From the NCBI GenBank assembly GCA_017429265.1, contig JAFRPG010000031.1, forward strand, positions 47,358 to 111,357: 64,000 nucleotides of DNA. Direction: 5' to 3'. The notes under the pieces were generated by a model. That model was not told the DNA's origin. It saw only the letters and a list, made by a program, of their open reading frames with translations, and searched no databases. Origin of the DNA: Clostridia bacterium (GTDB lineage: Bacteria; Bacillota; Clostridia; Christensenellales; Aristaeellaceae). This document shows positions 44,641 through 54,375 of this stretch, in pieces (the stretch's first letter is position 1; the number at the start of each line of letters is the position of its first letter). The translations under genes were made by a program, and so were the position numbers.

Positions 44641-46062
44641 GTGATATCGATGAGAAATGCAAAGGTATCAAGAATATTGGTAATTCTACTTATTGCTATA
44701 TCCACATCGATTTTATATGCTGTTCGACTTTCAAATGCTAACACAACATATGAAGCGGAAGGGACTGTTTTGCTCTGTTGCAATGTTTTCATGTGGGGTT
44801 GTTTAGCATTTATTGTATCCGGTTATGATTTCTATGTTTTTGAGCCAATAGTATTCGTTTTTTTTCTATACTATATGATTTTCGTGTTTCAACCAATTAA
44901 TAATATCGTGATTGATAATGTAACAGAATTTGGAGTAAACACGATGAAGGGATGCATCAAAGCAACATTAATATTTATGGGTAGCTTTGTATGTATGCTG
45001 CTTGGGTATTACGGGAAACCGTCTGGCGAAAATGCCATCTCAGGAAAATACATTAGGAAAACAGAGGAACTGAACACTGAAGGTGAAGACGATACATATG
45101 ACAAGGACTCTCTCTTGATTTATTCTTGGGTTCTTTGGTTTGTGGGAATAGCTGGTTTTTTGATTTATAACATACTGGTAGGTAGAAGCGCTATCTATAT
45201 GCTAAGTTTCGGACTTCTTGGAAGAGGAAACTTAGGATCTCGAGGATATGATGTTTTAATACTAAGCATGATAGTTTATCTTTCTTTTTATCCATTGATG
45301 AACATAATCACATATGGACGTAACAATATTCTGAAAGTGCTTGCTTTGGCGATTACATGTGCTCCTCTTGCAACGAGGGGGTTTCGAAATGTCTTGGTAG
45401 TTGTATTAAGTGGCCCAGTACTATATCACTATATAAAAAGGAAGAAAACACCTTCTGCCATTGCTGCTGTATTGTTTTTTTGTGTGTTTGTTTTCATTTT
45501 TGGTTTTATTGGAGCAACAAGAGGAGCGACGAGAATAGGACGCGCAGTAGATCTCTCAACGTATGAGTATACTGATGGGTTGGATGGAATTCTATACTAT
45601 TTTGACTCGTATAAAGTGTTTTATGGCGCAGTCATGCAATACCCCCAAAATTATAGCTATACAAATGGTATTCAGTTGTTGTATACAATTATCATGTTTA
45701 TCCCACGTTTTATTTGGAGTGGTAAGCCAGACACACCAATCAGAGAGGTGATTGGAAGATCTACTGGACCTCTTTCCCAATCAGGGGGATCAGCATGGCC
45801 AAATATAGGCGAGTATTATACAGACCTTGGAATTATTGGCACATTTGTCTGTATGTTAGTTTTAGGAGTATTGCTCAGAAAAATGAAGGGTATGTATCAA
45901 GGAAAACAGAACAGTTCAGCACGGATGATGCTTTATTGTTTGTTCTTGCCGGCACTTGTTACAATTATCGCTTATGGATATACTGCTGGAAACATGCCTC
46001 AGTATTTGTTGATGGCTCTACCCTATATAATTCAAAAGTATTTTGTTAAAAGATCGTCATAA
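44641..46062 (+). CDS. Oligosaccharide repeat-unit polymerase (Wzy-like)
   Basis: 473 aa, GTG start directly after the previous stop; an ATG three codons later (44650) is equally possible. About eleven membrane helices, with a large loop between late helices (DGLDGILYYFDSYKVFYGAVM to PLSQSGGSAWPNIGEYYTDLG). The loop and the motif GEYYTDLGIIGTF are characteristic of O-antigen/capsule polymerases of the oligosaccharide repeat-unit polymerase family. It would join lipid-linked units outside the membrane after flipping by the Wzx-like protein. Sequence identity in this family is always low, so the call rests on topology, loop motif and locus context. Confidence 0.82.
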   Translation: MISMRNAKVSRILVILLIAISTSILYAVRLSNANTTYEAEGTVLLCCNVFMWGCLAFIVSGYDFYVFEPIVFVFFLYYMIFVFQPINNIVIDNVTEFGVNTMKGCIKATLIFMGSFVCMLLGYYGKPSGENAISGKYIRKTEELNTEGEDDTYDKDSLLIYSWVLWFVGIAGFLIYNILVGRSAIYMLSFGLLGRGNLGSRGYDVLILSMIVYLSFYPLMNIITYGRNNILKVLALAITCAPLATRGFRNVLVVVLSGPVLYHYIKRKKTPSAIAAVLFFCVFVFIFGFIGATRGATRIGRAVDLSTYEYTDGLDGILYYFDSYKVFYGAVMQYPQNYSYTNGIQLLYTIIMFIPRFIWSGKPDTPIREVIGRSTGPLSQSGGSAWPNIGEYYTDLGIIGTFVCMLVLGVLLRKMKGMYQGKQNSSARMMLYCLFLPALVTIIAYGYTAGNMPQYLLMALPYIIQKYFVKRSS

Positions 46063-46099
46063 TAATCCTGCATCGCCAGTAAAGGAACAAGTGGAAATC

Positions 46100-47155
46100 A
46101 TGGATAAGAAGAATAGACTTCATAGTTTTGAATTGTTACGGACTATTTCAATGCTTTTCATTATCACTGGACATTTGCTAGGAGATAATGGTGGAGACTT
46201 GCTAGGTAAACAGACCCCGTATTCTATTACTTGGTTTGTATTATGGGGAGTAGAAGCCTTTTGCGTTCTTGGAACCAATTGCTTTTTTCTAATAAGCGGC
46301 TACTTTCTCATTGAGCATAAGTTTACGTGGAAGAAAGTTCTGATCCTATGTATAGAAACATGGTTCTATTCTGCGACAATATACGGTTTTTGCCTTGCTT
46401 CGGGAATTTCCCATTTTGATAAATTATCGTTGTTTCAAGCATTCACGCCAATCCTCGGGCGGACATGGTGGTTTGTTTCTACATACATTGGGATGTATAT
46501 ACTAAGCCCATTTTTGAATAGTTACCTGCGCTCAATAGATGAAACAACACACAAGAAGCTAATCATGATATGCTTGTGTTTGTTTTCGCTGATTCCAACA
46601 TTTTATCCATTTGCAGATACTTTTAGTGCAGGAGGAGGCGGAGGAATCGTTTGGTTTTTCACACTTTATGTTATAGCGTCATATATTAGACTGCAGTCGC
46701 GTAGTATTCATGTGAAAACTACAATATTGCTTAGCATCTTTTTTTCTTCTGTCGGATTGATGATTATCTCAAAGTACTTAATAACGTTTGTTACGGATTC
46801 ATTCATCGGGAATCCAATAGGTACTTCCGTTTTTTATTCAAACTGTTCGATTTTGAATGTAGTTGCAAGTATATGTCTATTCTTGTGTTTTGTCCAAGCT
46901 AAACAAAAATCTTTCCCTGATCCAATCAAAAGGATAGTACTTTGGACAGGCAGAGTTTCATTTGGAGTATATATTATCCACAACAATCCTTGGCTTAGTC
47001 CATCTATTTGGGAAATCATTATCGACTGGTTTTATTCGGAACAACTATATATTCAGATGCTTATGGTTTTACTTGTACCGATAGCAATCTATTTCGCATG
47101 TGGAATCATAGATACTATCAGGAAAAAACTGTTTACTCTGATTAAGCTGACCTAA
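46100..47155 (+). CDS. Acyltransferase 3 family membrane protein
   Basis: 351 aa from ATG 46100; a TTG at 46043 would lengthen it by 19 unconvincing residues. About ten membrane helices; RLHSFELLRTISMLFIITGH at the N-terminus carries the family's Arg and the conserved His, and SGYFL and WKKVLILCIETWFYS follow. Second O-acyltransferase of the locus, so the polysaccharide may carry two acyl substituents, or one may act on a different acceptor. It begins within about 40 nt of the polymerase stop. Confidence 0.83.
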   Translation: MDKKNRLHSFELLRTISMLFIITGHLLGDNGGDLLGKQTPYSITWFVLWGVEAFCVLGTNCFFLISGYFLIEHKFTWKKVLILCIETWFYSATIYGFCLASGISHFDKLSLFQAFTPILGRTWWFVSTYIGMYILSPFLNSYLRSIDETTHKKLIMICLCLFSLIPTFYPFADTFSAGGGGGIVWFFTLYVIASYIRLQSRSIHVKTTILLSIFFSSVGLMIISKYLITFVTDSFIGNPIGTSVFYSNCSILNVVASICLFLCFVQAKQKSFPDPIKRIVLWTGRVSFGVYIIHNNPWLSPSIWEIIIDWFYSEQLYIQMLMVLLVPIAIYFACGIIDTIRKKLFTLIKLT

Positions 47156-47177
47156 TAGGACTAGGGAGAAATGATTT

Positions 47178-48335
47178 ATGAAAGTTGCCTTCTTAACAAA
47201 TATCCTAACTCCATATAGGGTGTACTTCTTTGATGTCCTGTATAAGCAGCTTGGAAAAGACAAACTTAAATGTTTTGTTATGACTGATAAACTGCCGTTG
47301 CGTCCTTGGAACTATTCAGAACTGAGAAGAGAGTATACAATGCTGCTTAAGGGAAAGAAGGTTTTAATTCGCGGAAACGACTACCTTTTTTCATATAATG
47401 TAAGATCAGCGATTCTTGAGTACGATCCGGATATCTTGATTGTTGCTGGCTCGTGGACATATCCAACCACGTGGGATGTGATGATGTCAAAGAAAATTAC
47501 GAAGAGCATGAAGATACTATTTTGGACAGAATCGCACAATCATACTGGGATCCATAATACTACAAAGACCAAACCAATTGCTCGGAAGATTAAACAATTA
47601 CTTATGAAACGATTTGATGGATTCTGTGTACCAGGTGAATATGCAAAAGAAACTATTTCAAACTTGATAGATTTAACACAAAAAACTGTGATTCGTCTTC
47701 CCAACCTCATAGATAATGCCTATTATGATTATGCTAATCAAATGAGGAAAAGCAAGAACCAATTACGTGAAGTAAATGGCGTAGGTAATGAGCAGTTTGT
47801 CTTTTTCACTCCTGCTAGTATGAGGGAGTTAAAAGGACAGCTCCCATTTTTCAAAAATGTTGTTAATGTAGTAAAAGGGAAACCGGTTACGTTTGTGCTG
47901 GCAGGAGAAGGACCAGATCGGGAAGCAATTGAAAAAATCGGATTGGATCATGATCTAAATTTGTGCATACTTAGATATCAGAACCAGGAACAGATTAGGG
48001 AGTGGTTCGCGCTATCTGATGCATTTTTGCTGCCCTCTCTTTCGGATGCAAATCCTCTTAGCAATATTGAGGCAGCATGGGCGGGCCTTCCACTTTGTGT
48101 TTCTTGTTATGTTGGAAATGGACCAGAATTGGTTGAGGATGGTATTAATGGTGTGATTTTCGACACCCTTGATGTCGATAGTGTTTCTGAGAAAATCATG
48201 TTTGTTATAAATCAAAACAAAGAATGGTTATCGACAGCAGGAGTGGTATCACACAGAAAAGCACAAGAGGGCTTCGATGCAGAAACAGAATCGAAGAAGT
48301 TTCTCGTATCACTTGAAGAGTCGTTGAAATACTAG
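47178..48335 (+). CDS. Glycosyltransferase family 4
   Basis: 385 aa. N-terminus VAFLTNILTPYRVYFFDVL is typical of GT4 enzymes that begin with T-x-x-P-Y-R. The C-terminal domain has FFTPASMRELKGQ, VTFVLAGEGPDREAI and FLLPSLSDANPLSNIEAAWAG, the last being the donor-nucleotide motif. Ribosome site AGGGAG lies 9-10 nt before the ATG. Cytoplasmic; substrate unknown. Third GT4 enzyme of the locus. Confidence 0.9.
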   Translation: MKVAFLTNILTPYRVYFFDVLYKQLGKDKLKCFVMTDKLPLRPWNYSELRREYTMLLKGKKVLIRGNDYLFSYNVRSAILEYDPDILIVAGSWTYPTTWDVMMSKKITKSMKILFWTESHNHTGIHNTTKTKPIARKIKQLLMKRFDGFCVPGEYAKETISNLIDLTQKTVIRLPNLIDNAYYDYANQMRKSKNQLREVNGVGNEQFVFFTPASMRELKGQLPFFKNVVNVVKGKPVTFVLAGEGPDREAIEKIGLDHDLNLCILRYQNQEQIREWFALSDAFLLPSLSDANPLSNIEAAWAGLPLCVSCYVGNGPELVEDGINGVIFDTLDVDSVSEKIMFVINQNKEWLSTAGVVSHRKAQEGFDAETESKKFLVSLEESLKY

Positions 48336-48386
48336 AAATGGTCACCATTGAATCATCAATGGTATTGAACAGAGTGATTACGATAT

Positions 48387-49661
48387 GTGAAAGGGGTCAG
48401 ACTATTGGAGACTACACATCTGAAGCTGATTGTTGCCCACCCTGGCAAGCAACACTCTTATCAGATGGCAGGAGCTTTAGAACAGGCAGGTTATCTTTCA
48501 AAATATGTTACGACTGTTTATGACTCAGATAATTCAATTCTAATGAGGATAGTGAAGCGTTTAATTGGTGGACAAGATAGAAGAAGAGCAAACAGTCGTA
48601 GCACAAATCTAATCCCTCAAAACAAAGTGAAACAGTTTTGTGAGTTTAGGGGCCTTCTTGTCTTAGCAATTCTGCGGATCGATAAAAAAAGACGAATATA
48701 TAATTGGTACAGTGATCATGTGGCAAGAAAATTTGGAAAAAAAGTCGCAATGCTGGCTATCAAGGAGAATGCTGATGCTATAATCTGTTATGATACATCG
48801 GCGAAATACTGTTTTGAGATTCTAAAAGAAAAAGCCCCACATATTACTAGAGTATTGGACAATGCTGCCATGAACCGATACGGGCTGTTTATGCTTTACC
48901 AAGAGATGAACAGAAAATATGGCATTTTAAGAGATAAGACCGGTTTTAAGTCATATTTGTTGAACGAGAAGGAGTGCCATAAGTATAAAGAAGAAGCGTA
49001 TTTAGCAGATTATCATATTGTAGCATCTTCTTTCTCAAAGAGCACACTCACGATTATTGGCATTGACGAAACTAGAATTGCATTAATCCCTTACGGTGTG
49101 GATTCCGATGGTATCCCTCAAAAGACATACTATTCGAAAGATGGAAAGCTGAAAATACTGTATGCAGGGGAGGTTAGCCCTCAGAAAGGAATTTACAATC
49201 TAATTGAGATGGCTCGGATATTTAGAAATGAGGTAGAGTTCCATGTTGTAGGTAGTGGTATGGAGAAACTTACACTGGAAATTCAGAACGAGATTAACGA
49301 AAATATGGTTGTTCACGGATATCTGTTGCAAGAGGATTTGTTTAAACTCTATTCTGATTGCGATGTATTTGTATTTCCGTCTCTTGGAGACGGATTTGGC
49401 TTTGTCGTTATAGAAGCCATGTTAGCTGGATTGCCTGTTATTTGCTCAACCAATTCAGTAGGCGCTGATGCGATAATTGATGGCAATAATGGGTTTGTGT
49501 TCGATGCTGGAGATTCAAAAGCACTAAAGGAACGAATCGACTATTTCCTAGCAAATCGCAGCCAGATAGAAATTATGGGAAGAAACGCTATACAGCAAGC
49601 AAAGAGTTTTTCTTGGGATAATTATGGAAGGAAAATAGACGCATTTGTACGTGAACTGTAA
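48387..49661 (+). CDS. Glycosyltransferase family 4
   Basis: 424 aa from GTG 48387. A TTG at 48405, with AAAGGGG 8 nt upstream, may be the real start and would remove six residues. GT-B enzyme: IVAHPGKQHSYQMAGAL at the N-terminus, then KILYAGEVSPQKGIYNLIEM, FHVVGSGMEKL and FPSLGDGFGFVVIEAMLAGLP with the E-x7-E-type motif. It resembles GT4 enzymes of rhamnan and capsule synthesis. The fourth glycosyltransferase suggests a repeat unit of about five sugars, counting the initiating one. Confidence 0.9.
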   Translation: MKGVRLLETTHLKLIVAHPGKQHSYQMAGALEQAGYLSKYVTTVYDSDNSILMRIVKRLIGGQDRRRANSRSTNLIPQNKVKQFCEFRGLLVLAILRIDKKRRIYNWYSDHVARKFGKKVAMLAIKENADAIICYDTSAKYCFEILKEKAPHITRVLDNAAMNRYGLFMLYQEMNRKYGILRDKTGFKSYLLNEKECHKYKEEAYLADYHIVASSFSKSTLTIIGIDETRIALIPYGVDSDGIPQKTYYSKDGKLKILYAGEVSPQKGIYNLIEMARIFRNEVEFHVVGSGMEKLTLEIQNEINENMVVHGYLLQEDLFKLYSDCDVFVFPSLGDGFGFVVIEAMLAGLPVICSTNSVGADAIIDGNNGFVFDAGDSKALKERIDYFLANRSQIEIMGRNAIQQAKSFSWDNYGRKIDAFVREL

Positions 49662-49764
49662 ACGCCTGAAAGTTATAAGCTGAGTATTTGCAAAATAGAG
49701 CGAATGTTAAGAATTGAGACTCTCGTATCAAAGATACCAGCAAGGTTATTGTGGTGTACAAACT

Positions 49765-51201
49765 ATGAATAGAATTCTAAGAAATTACGTTCTTGATGTG
49801 GCATATGAGATAGTTGCGCTATTGGTGCCGCTTGTGACAGCGCCTTACCTTACTCGAGTGCTTCACGCAGAAAACTATGGTATATACAGTTATGTCCAAT
49901 CCGTAGGAGGTATGATTATTACTCTTTCACTTTTGGGCATATATTCATATGGAAATCGACAGATAGCATATTGCAGAGATAATGCCGATGACCTTTCACA
50001 GACATTTTGGGAGCTCATGTTTTTGCGGCTGCTTCTAGGAGCTCTTGGGACTTGCGTATATTTCGTTTTCGGAATGAACACCAAATATTCATGGTATTTT
50101 TCGTTATACTATGCATATTACCTTGCAAATATATTGGATTGTTCATGGGTTTATGTTGGCATGGAAAATATGCTTCCATGCGTCATAAAGAATATGATTG
50201 CTAAAGTAGTGACACTTGTTGGTGTTTTTTTGCTTGTGAAAACTGAAAACGATGTGTGGAAATACACGCTGTTAGTCTCTGCTGGTGCTTTAGTAGTTAA
50301 TCTGTCTGTATATATACAATTGAAGGGGATAGTCAAAAAACCAGTTGTAAAACTAGGCAATGTGTTTTATCACCTGAAGGGATCCGCTTATTTATTCATG
50401 CCCCAAATTGCGAGTTTGCTCTACTTGCAGATGGACAAAGCAATGCTTGAGTGGTTAACTGGTGGTACTGCACAAGTCTCCTTTTACGATCAAGCTGAAA
50501 AGATTGTGACAATACCGTTGGCAATAATAACGGCGTTAAGCACAGTCATGATGCCACGGATTGCAAATAATTACAGAAAAGGGAATCAAGATCAGATTCG
50601 CTATTATCTTGGAAAGGGTATGCAATACTCTTTGTTTTTAGCACTACCGTTAGCGGTAGGGATAGCATCTATAGCTACCGAATTGATTCCTTGGTATCTT
50701 GGCGCGGATTATATGCCAACAGCGTATGCGATGGTGATTATTAGTCCAATTGTGATAAGCAATTCTCTGCTGGGCATAACAGGAAAACAGTATTTTACTG
50801 CGACAAATAAGATAGGGATACTAGCATTATCAAATACTATCGCTGCTGCGATAAACTTAGTTGCGAACTGGATACTGATCCCTACTCGTGGGTATGCGGG
50901 GGCGGCGATAGCAACGCTGCTAGCAAGCTGTATTAATGTTGTGATCCAACTATGGTATATGAATAGAACCATAAGTGTGGGCTCAATGCTAAGAGCATCA
51001 TACAAAAGTACAATTGGCGCGATTGTGATGGGGATAAGCATAATTGCAACAACAAGACTATTTCAATTTCCGGCAGCACCTTCGACAACAATTGCTCAAA
51101 CTAGCATAGGTCTTATTGTATACGCTGCCATACTAATGATTTTGAAAGATAAAAGTATGAATGAAATGCTATCATTTATACTCAAGAGGAAAACGAGGTA
51201 G
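49765..51201 (+). CDS. Polysaccharide flippase (Wzx-like)
   Basis: 478 aa from ATG 49765; a TTG at 49714 would add 17 polar residues of no clear use, and no strong ribosome site decides it. About twelve to fourteen membrane helices; NYVLDVAYEIVALLVPLVTAPYLTRVL is the typical start of MATE-like Wzx proteins (polysaccharide_synt family). LLYLQMDKAMLEWLTG has the conserved Asp/Lys in the middle of the membrane domain. Expected to flip the undecaprenyl-linked repeat unit to the outside for the Wzy-like polymerase. It lies 103 nt after the last glycosyltransferase. Confidence 0.9.
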   Translation: MNRILRNYVLDVAYEIVALLVPLVTAPYLTRVLHAENYGIYSYVQSVGGMIITLSLLGIYSYGNRQIAYCRDNADDLSQTFWELMFLRLLLGALGTCVYFVFGMNTKYSWYFSLYYAYYLANILDCSWVYVGMENMLPCVIKNMIAKVVTLVGVFLLVKTENDVWKYTLLVSAGALVVNLSVYIQLKGIVKKPVVKLGNVFYHLKGSAYLFMPQIASLLYLQMDKAMLEWLTGGTAQVSFYDQAEKIVTIPLAIITALSTVMMPRIANNYRKGNQDQIRYYLGKGMQYSLFLALPLAVGIASIATELIPWYLGADYMPTAYAMVIISPIVISNSLLGITGKQYFTATNKIGILALSNTIAAAINLVANWILIPTRGYAGAAIATLLASCINVVIQLWYMNRTISVGSMLRASYKSTIGAIVMGISIIATTRLFQFPAAPSTTIAQTSIGLIVYAAILMILKDKSMNEMLSFILKRKTR

Positions 51202-51292
51202 ACAATGTCTCTATTAGTAGTGCACTCGTAATTCAATTTCATGGAGAATAATTAACAGACTGCACAGTTACATCATGAGTGGAGAGAATCGG

Positions 51293-51321
51293 TTGATAAA
51301 TCGCTCTATAACGCTTGTATT
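51293..51321 (+). promoter_or_regulatory. Possible promoter before the pyruvyl transferase gene
   Basis: TTGATA (51293-51298), 17-nt spacer, TGTATT (51316-51321), in a 174-nt gap inside the polysaccharide locus. In AT-rich DNA such matches arise by chance. Confidence 0.3.
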
Positions 51322-51375
51322 TGCCGCCTTTTTCTGCCGTTAAAGTGTGATATAAAGAACAACGAGGAGATCAGA

Positions 51376-52488
51376 ATGAAAAAAGTTGGAATACTAACCA
51401 TGCATCAAGTGCGCAATTATGGTTCTTTTGCCCAGGCTTATGCAACATGTAGGAGTATAGAAAACCTAGGATATGAGGCGGAACTTATAGATTATACATA
51501 CCCAAATGAAGCGCATGGGTCAAAGAAAAGCACAATTGGTAAGGCATTGCATTTTGCCAATTTGGTAACAAAATCTCTTATACCAGGAAGGCCGCATCGG
51601 AGATTTGAACAGCATTATCGTGAGGCGTACAAGGATTATTATAAGCTAAGCAGAGCATATTCTACCAGAGATGAGATTATGGCAGATCCTCCACAATATG
51701 ATATTTATGTTGTGGGAAGTGACCAAGTTTGGAATGATAGATACATAAATAACGATGATACCTTTTTTTTGGGATTTGCACCTGAAAACTCAAAGAGAAT
51801 TGCATTTGCTTCAAGCTTTGGTAAGATACGCATTGACAAGTGTAATGAGCAGTTTTATATGGAGAAACTCAATTCATTTGATAGAATTGCTGTTAGAGAG
51901 ACTTCTGGCGTTAAGTTGGTCGAGGATCTTACAGGACGAAGTGATGTTAAGAAAGTGCTGGATCCTACACTATTGTTGAATTCGGAAGAATGGAGAGAGA
52001 TTTCTATTCCATTTGATCGAGCTAAACGCCCATATGTTTTTGTGTATGGGTCACATTGCGAAAAATACATGCTTAGTGCAGCAAGAAAGATTGCTGATCA
52101 AAAGGGCTGGGATGTTTACACAGTAAATGGAACTATTGTAGATTATTATAGTAAAGAGGCGCATTGCTTACTAGATATCGGACCGAGAGAATGGATGGGA
52201 TTAATTGATAATGCTGAATTGGTATTTGCATGCTCTTTCCATGGAGTAGCTTTCTCAATACAGTTTAACACACCTTTTTTTGCTCTTTTTAAAGGAGATG
52301 AACAATTTGATTCAAGAGTGAGTAGCTTCTTAACAGAGCTTTCCTTAGAGAAGCATCGTTTGCTGGTCGGAACAGCTGAACCCGATCTGGATAATGCGTT
52401 TGAGGAAGACTGGGATAGAGTCAATAGGACTCTAAATGAAAAGCGAAAAGCATCGATGGAGGTGCTTCGTGAATTCCTCTCTTGTTAA
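51376..52488 (+). CDS. Polysaccharide pyruvyl transferase family protein
   Basis: 370 aa, ATG preceded by GAGGAG. The N-terminal KVGILTMHQVRNYGSFAQAYA and VVGSDQVWNDRYINNDD (about 115-131) are the hallmark segments of the family. The C-terminal part with ELVFACSFHGVAFSIQFNTPFF (about 287-308) holds the conserved S-F-H-G motif. The enzymes transfer pyruvate from phosphoenolpyruvate to form sugar ketals, giving the polysaccharide negative charge. The next gene, an iron-sulfur F420-dehydrogenase-like protein, is a frequent partner of these enzymes in gut Firmicutes and Bacteroidetes loci. Confidence 0.88.
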   Translation: MKKVGILTMHQVRNYGSFAQAYATCRSIENLGYEAELIDYTYPNEAHGSKKSTIGKALHFANLVTKSLIPGRPHRRFEQHYREAYKDYYKLSRAYSTRDEIMADPPQYDIYVVGSDQVWNDRYINNDDTFFLGFAPENSKRIAFASSFGKIRIDKCNEQFYMEKLNSFDRIAVRETSGVKLVEDLTGRSDVKKVLDPTLLLNSEEWREISIPFDRAKRPYVFVYGSHCEKYMLSAARKIADQKGWDVYTVNGTIVDYYSKEAHCLLDIGPREWMGLIDNAELVFACSFHGVAFSIQFNTPFFALFKGDEQFDSRVSSFLTELSLEKHRLLVGTAEPDLDNAFEEDWDRVNRTLNEKRKASMEVLREFLSC

Positions 52489-52509
52489 GTATAGTAAAGG
52501 ATGAAAAGA

Positions 52510-53628
52510 ATGTACAAGGACGAAGCGTTAGTTTGTGATCAGAACATGTGTACAGGCTGCGGATTGTGTATCAATATCTGTCCTGTGAATGCAATCAGTA
52601 TAGAAGATTTATCATATGCTCAAAATGCTGTGATTGATTCAGCAAAGTGCATTAAATGTAATCGCTGCCATTTGAACTGCCCGCAGAAGGTCCCTGTAAA
52701 TGCCAATAAACCCATAGAATGGTATCAAGGATGGATAGATAATAGTCAAGATAGAAAGCAGAGCTCATCAGGTGGCGTTGCGTATGCTTTTGCAAAGGGT
52801 GTTATCAGGAGAGGCGGATTTGTCGTCAGTTGCCTATTACGTGATGGGCGGTTTATGTTTCTGGCAACTCAGGATGAAGAAGAACTGAAGAATTTTAGAG
52901 GATCAAAATATGTAAAGAGTGATCCGGCAGACGTTTATAAAACTGTTAAATCAAAACTGAAAGATGGAAATCAAGTCCTATTTATTGGGTTACCTTGTCA
53001 GGTTGCTGGTATTAGAAGATTTATCGGTGAAGAATTGGATGAGAACTTGATCACGGTTGATCTGATTTGCCACGGAACTCCTTCGATTAGATTATTGAAA
53101 CAGTTCTTGAAACAGTATGACATCGACTTGGAAAAAGTCAATATGATCTCCTTTCGCGAAAAACAGAGCTTTAGCATAAGCACAGATATAAACTTAATAG
53201 GTCCAAGACAGATATATGATAGATACACTTTAGCATTTTTAAATGAATTGTCTTATACAGATAACTGTTATAGTTGTAATTACGCATGTATGGAACGAGT
53301 ATCAGACATTACTATAGGTGATTCATGGGGTACAGATTTAGCCACAGAAGAAAGAAAAGGAATATCGTTAATCTTATGCCAAAGCCATAAAGGTATATCA
53401 TTGTTGCACGATTCCGATATTATTACAAAACCCGTTGATATCAATAATGCAGTCAGAAAGAATAATCAGTTGAGTAGACCTTCTTTTCCACACAAAAACA
53501 GAGAGAGGTTCTTCAAATATTTGGATGAAGGAAAGAAGTTCAATCGAGCAGTGTTGTTATGTTTACCTAAGGACTGTCTGCGTCAAGGCGTAAAAAGAAC
53601 ACTTCTTCCTATAATTCATGAGAAATAG
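52510..53628 (+). CDS. F420 dehydrogenase/hydrogenase beta-subunit-like iron-sulfur protein
   Basis: 372 aa from ATG 52510 (AAGGA 8 nt before it; the ATG at 52501 is directly next to it). Two 4Fe-4S motifs lie near the N-terminus: C-T-G-C-G-L-C-I-N-I-C-P and C-I-K-C-N-R-C-H-L-N-C-P. The FrhB-type domain follows, with SSGGVAYAFAKGV, GLPCQVAGIRRF, DLICHGTPS and TIGDSWG. FrhB-like proteins bind flavin and reduce a sugar or cofactor. In polysaccharide loci they are coupled to pyruvyl transferase-like genes, but the reaction is not established. It is the last gene of the polysaccharide operon; no clear terminator is seen in the 204-nt gap that follows. Confidence 0.85.
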   Translation: MYKDEALVCDQNMCTGCGLCINICPVNAISIEDLSYAQNAVIDSAKCIKCNRCHLNCPQKVPVNANKPIEWYQGWIDNSQDRKQSSSGGVAYAFAKGVIRRGGFVVSCLLRDGRFMFLATQDEEELKNFRGSKYVKSDPADVYKTVKSKLKDGNQVLFIGLPCQVAGIRRFIGEELDENLITVDLICHGTPSIRLLKQFLKQYDIDLEKVNMISFREKQSFSISTDINLIGPRQIYDRYTLAFLNELSYTDNCYSCNYACMERVSDITIGDSWGTDLATEERKGISLILCQSHKGISLLHDSDIITKPVDINNAVRKNNQLSRPSFPHKNRERFFKYLDEGKKFNRAVLLCLPKDCLRQGVKRTLLPIIHEK

Positions 53629-53832
53629 GGATAGCAGAATCTTCCGGCAAATAGCAGATCAAAGAGCATTGTGACTTCAAACATATTCTAAATGCAGTCC
53701 CCGTAAGTGTTGTGGAAAGGCGTGCTGTTTATTGCAGGAACTGTCATATTATCAATCTGTTATTGGTGGATACTACAAAGGATTTCACCGAGATTATTGA
53801 AAAAAGTTGGCTTTGGCGCAAGAAGGTAGAGA

Positions 53833-54375
53833 ATGATATTTGAAAGAAGCTTTGAGCTCCTGATTCTAAGGCTGCAGGCTATTGAGCCAATATACTGGCT
53901 GATACTTATTAGCTTGATTATCGCAGAGGCAGCGCTTTTATATGCAAAGCAGAGGACGGACCAGTATGGTGTTTTGCTTCTGTGGAGCTTTTTTCTTTCG
54001 TATCTATATATGGTTTTTGCGGCAACAGTATTCTCAAGAAGTTTTGTTTCACATGAATTTGATCTGATTTCCTTTGATATCACAACGGCATGGACAACAG
54101 GCCCCGGCATCTATGGTCCAATTGATACGGCAGCAGAACTGATCATGAATGTTCTTATGTTCGTACCCTTTGGATACATACTGATGAGAATATCGAGCAG
54201 AACCTGGATAACGCTGGCTGCATCATTTCTGATCACGCTGACCATAGAAACTCTTCAACTTCTCACAAGAAAAGGCTTTTTCGAACTGGCAGATATATTG
54301 CTGAACTTTAGTGGAGCATTGATAGGCTGGGTGGCATATATGATGATGCGCAAGATTCGGAGTAATCAAAAATGA
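53833..54375 (+). CDS. VanZ-like membrane protein
   Basis: 180 aa with four to five membrane helices (about 18-38, 45-68, 102-120, 124-140, 148-165). NVLMFVPFGYIL and ITLTIETLQLLTRKGFFELADILLNFSGALIGW are the VanZ family signature, with the conserved E-x-x-Q and D-x-x-x-N residues. VanZ proteins affect glycopeptide or lipoglycopeptide tolerance and are often found beside surface-polysaccharide genes; the mechanism is not known. The stop overlaps the next start by 4 nt, so it belongs to the downstream group. Confidence 0.85.
   Translation: MIFERSFELLILRLQAIEPIYWLILISLIIAEAALLYAKQRTDQYGVLLLWSFFLSYLYMVFAATVFSRSFVSHEFDLISFDITTAWTTGPGIYGPIDTAAELIMNVLMFVPFGYILMRISSRTWITLAASFLITLTIETLQLLTRKGFFELADILLNFSGALIGWVAYMMMRKIRSNQK

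Noticed and set aside
51549..51575. ATTGCATTTTG match to the shared promoter block
   Set aside because: Lies inside the pyruvyl transferase coding region and lacks the AAATTC block and a -10 at the right distance.
53733..53755. TTGCAGGAACTGT followed by TATTAT before the VanZ gene, resembling the 57.4-kb promoter
   Set aside because: Spacing between possible -35 and -10 is only 9 nt, so it does not form a promoter as it stands; similarity may be chance.
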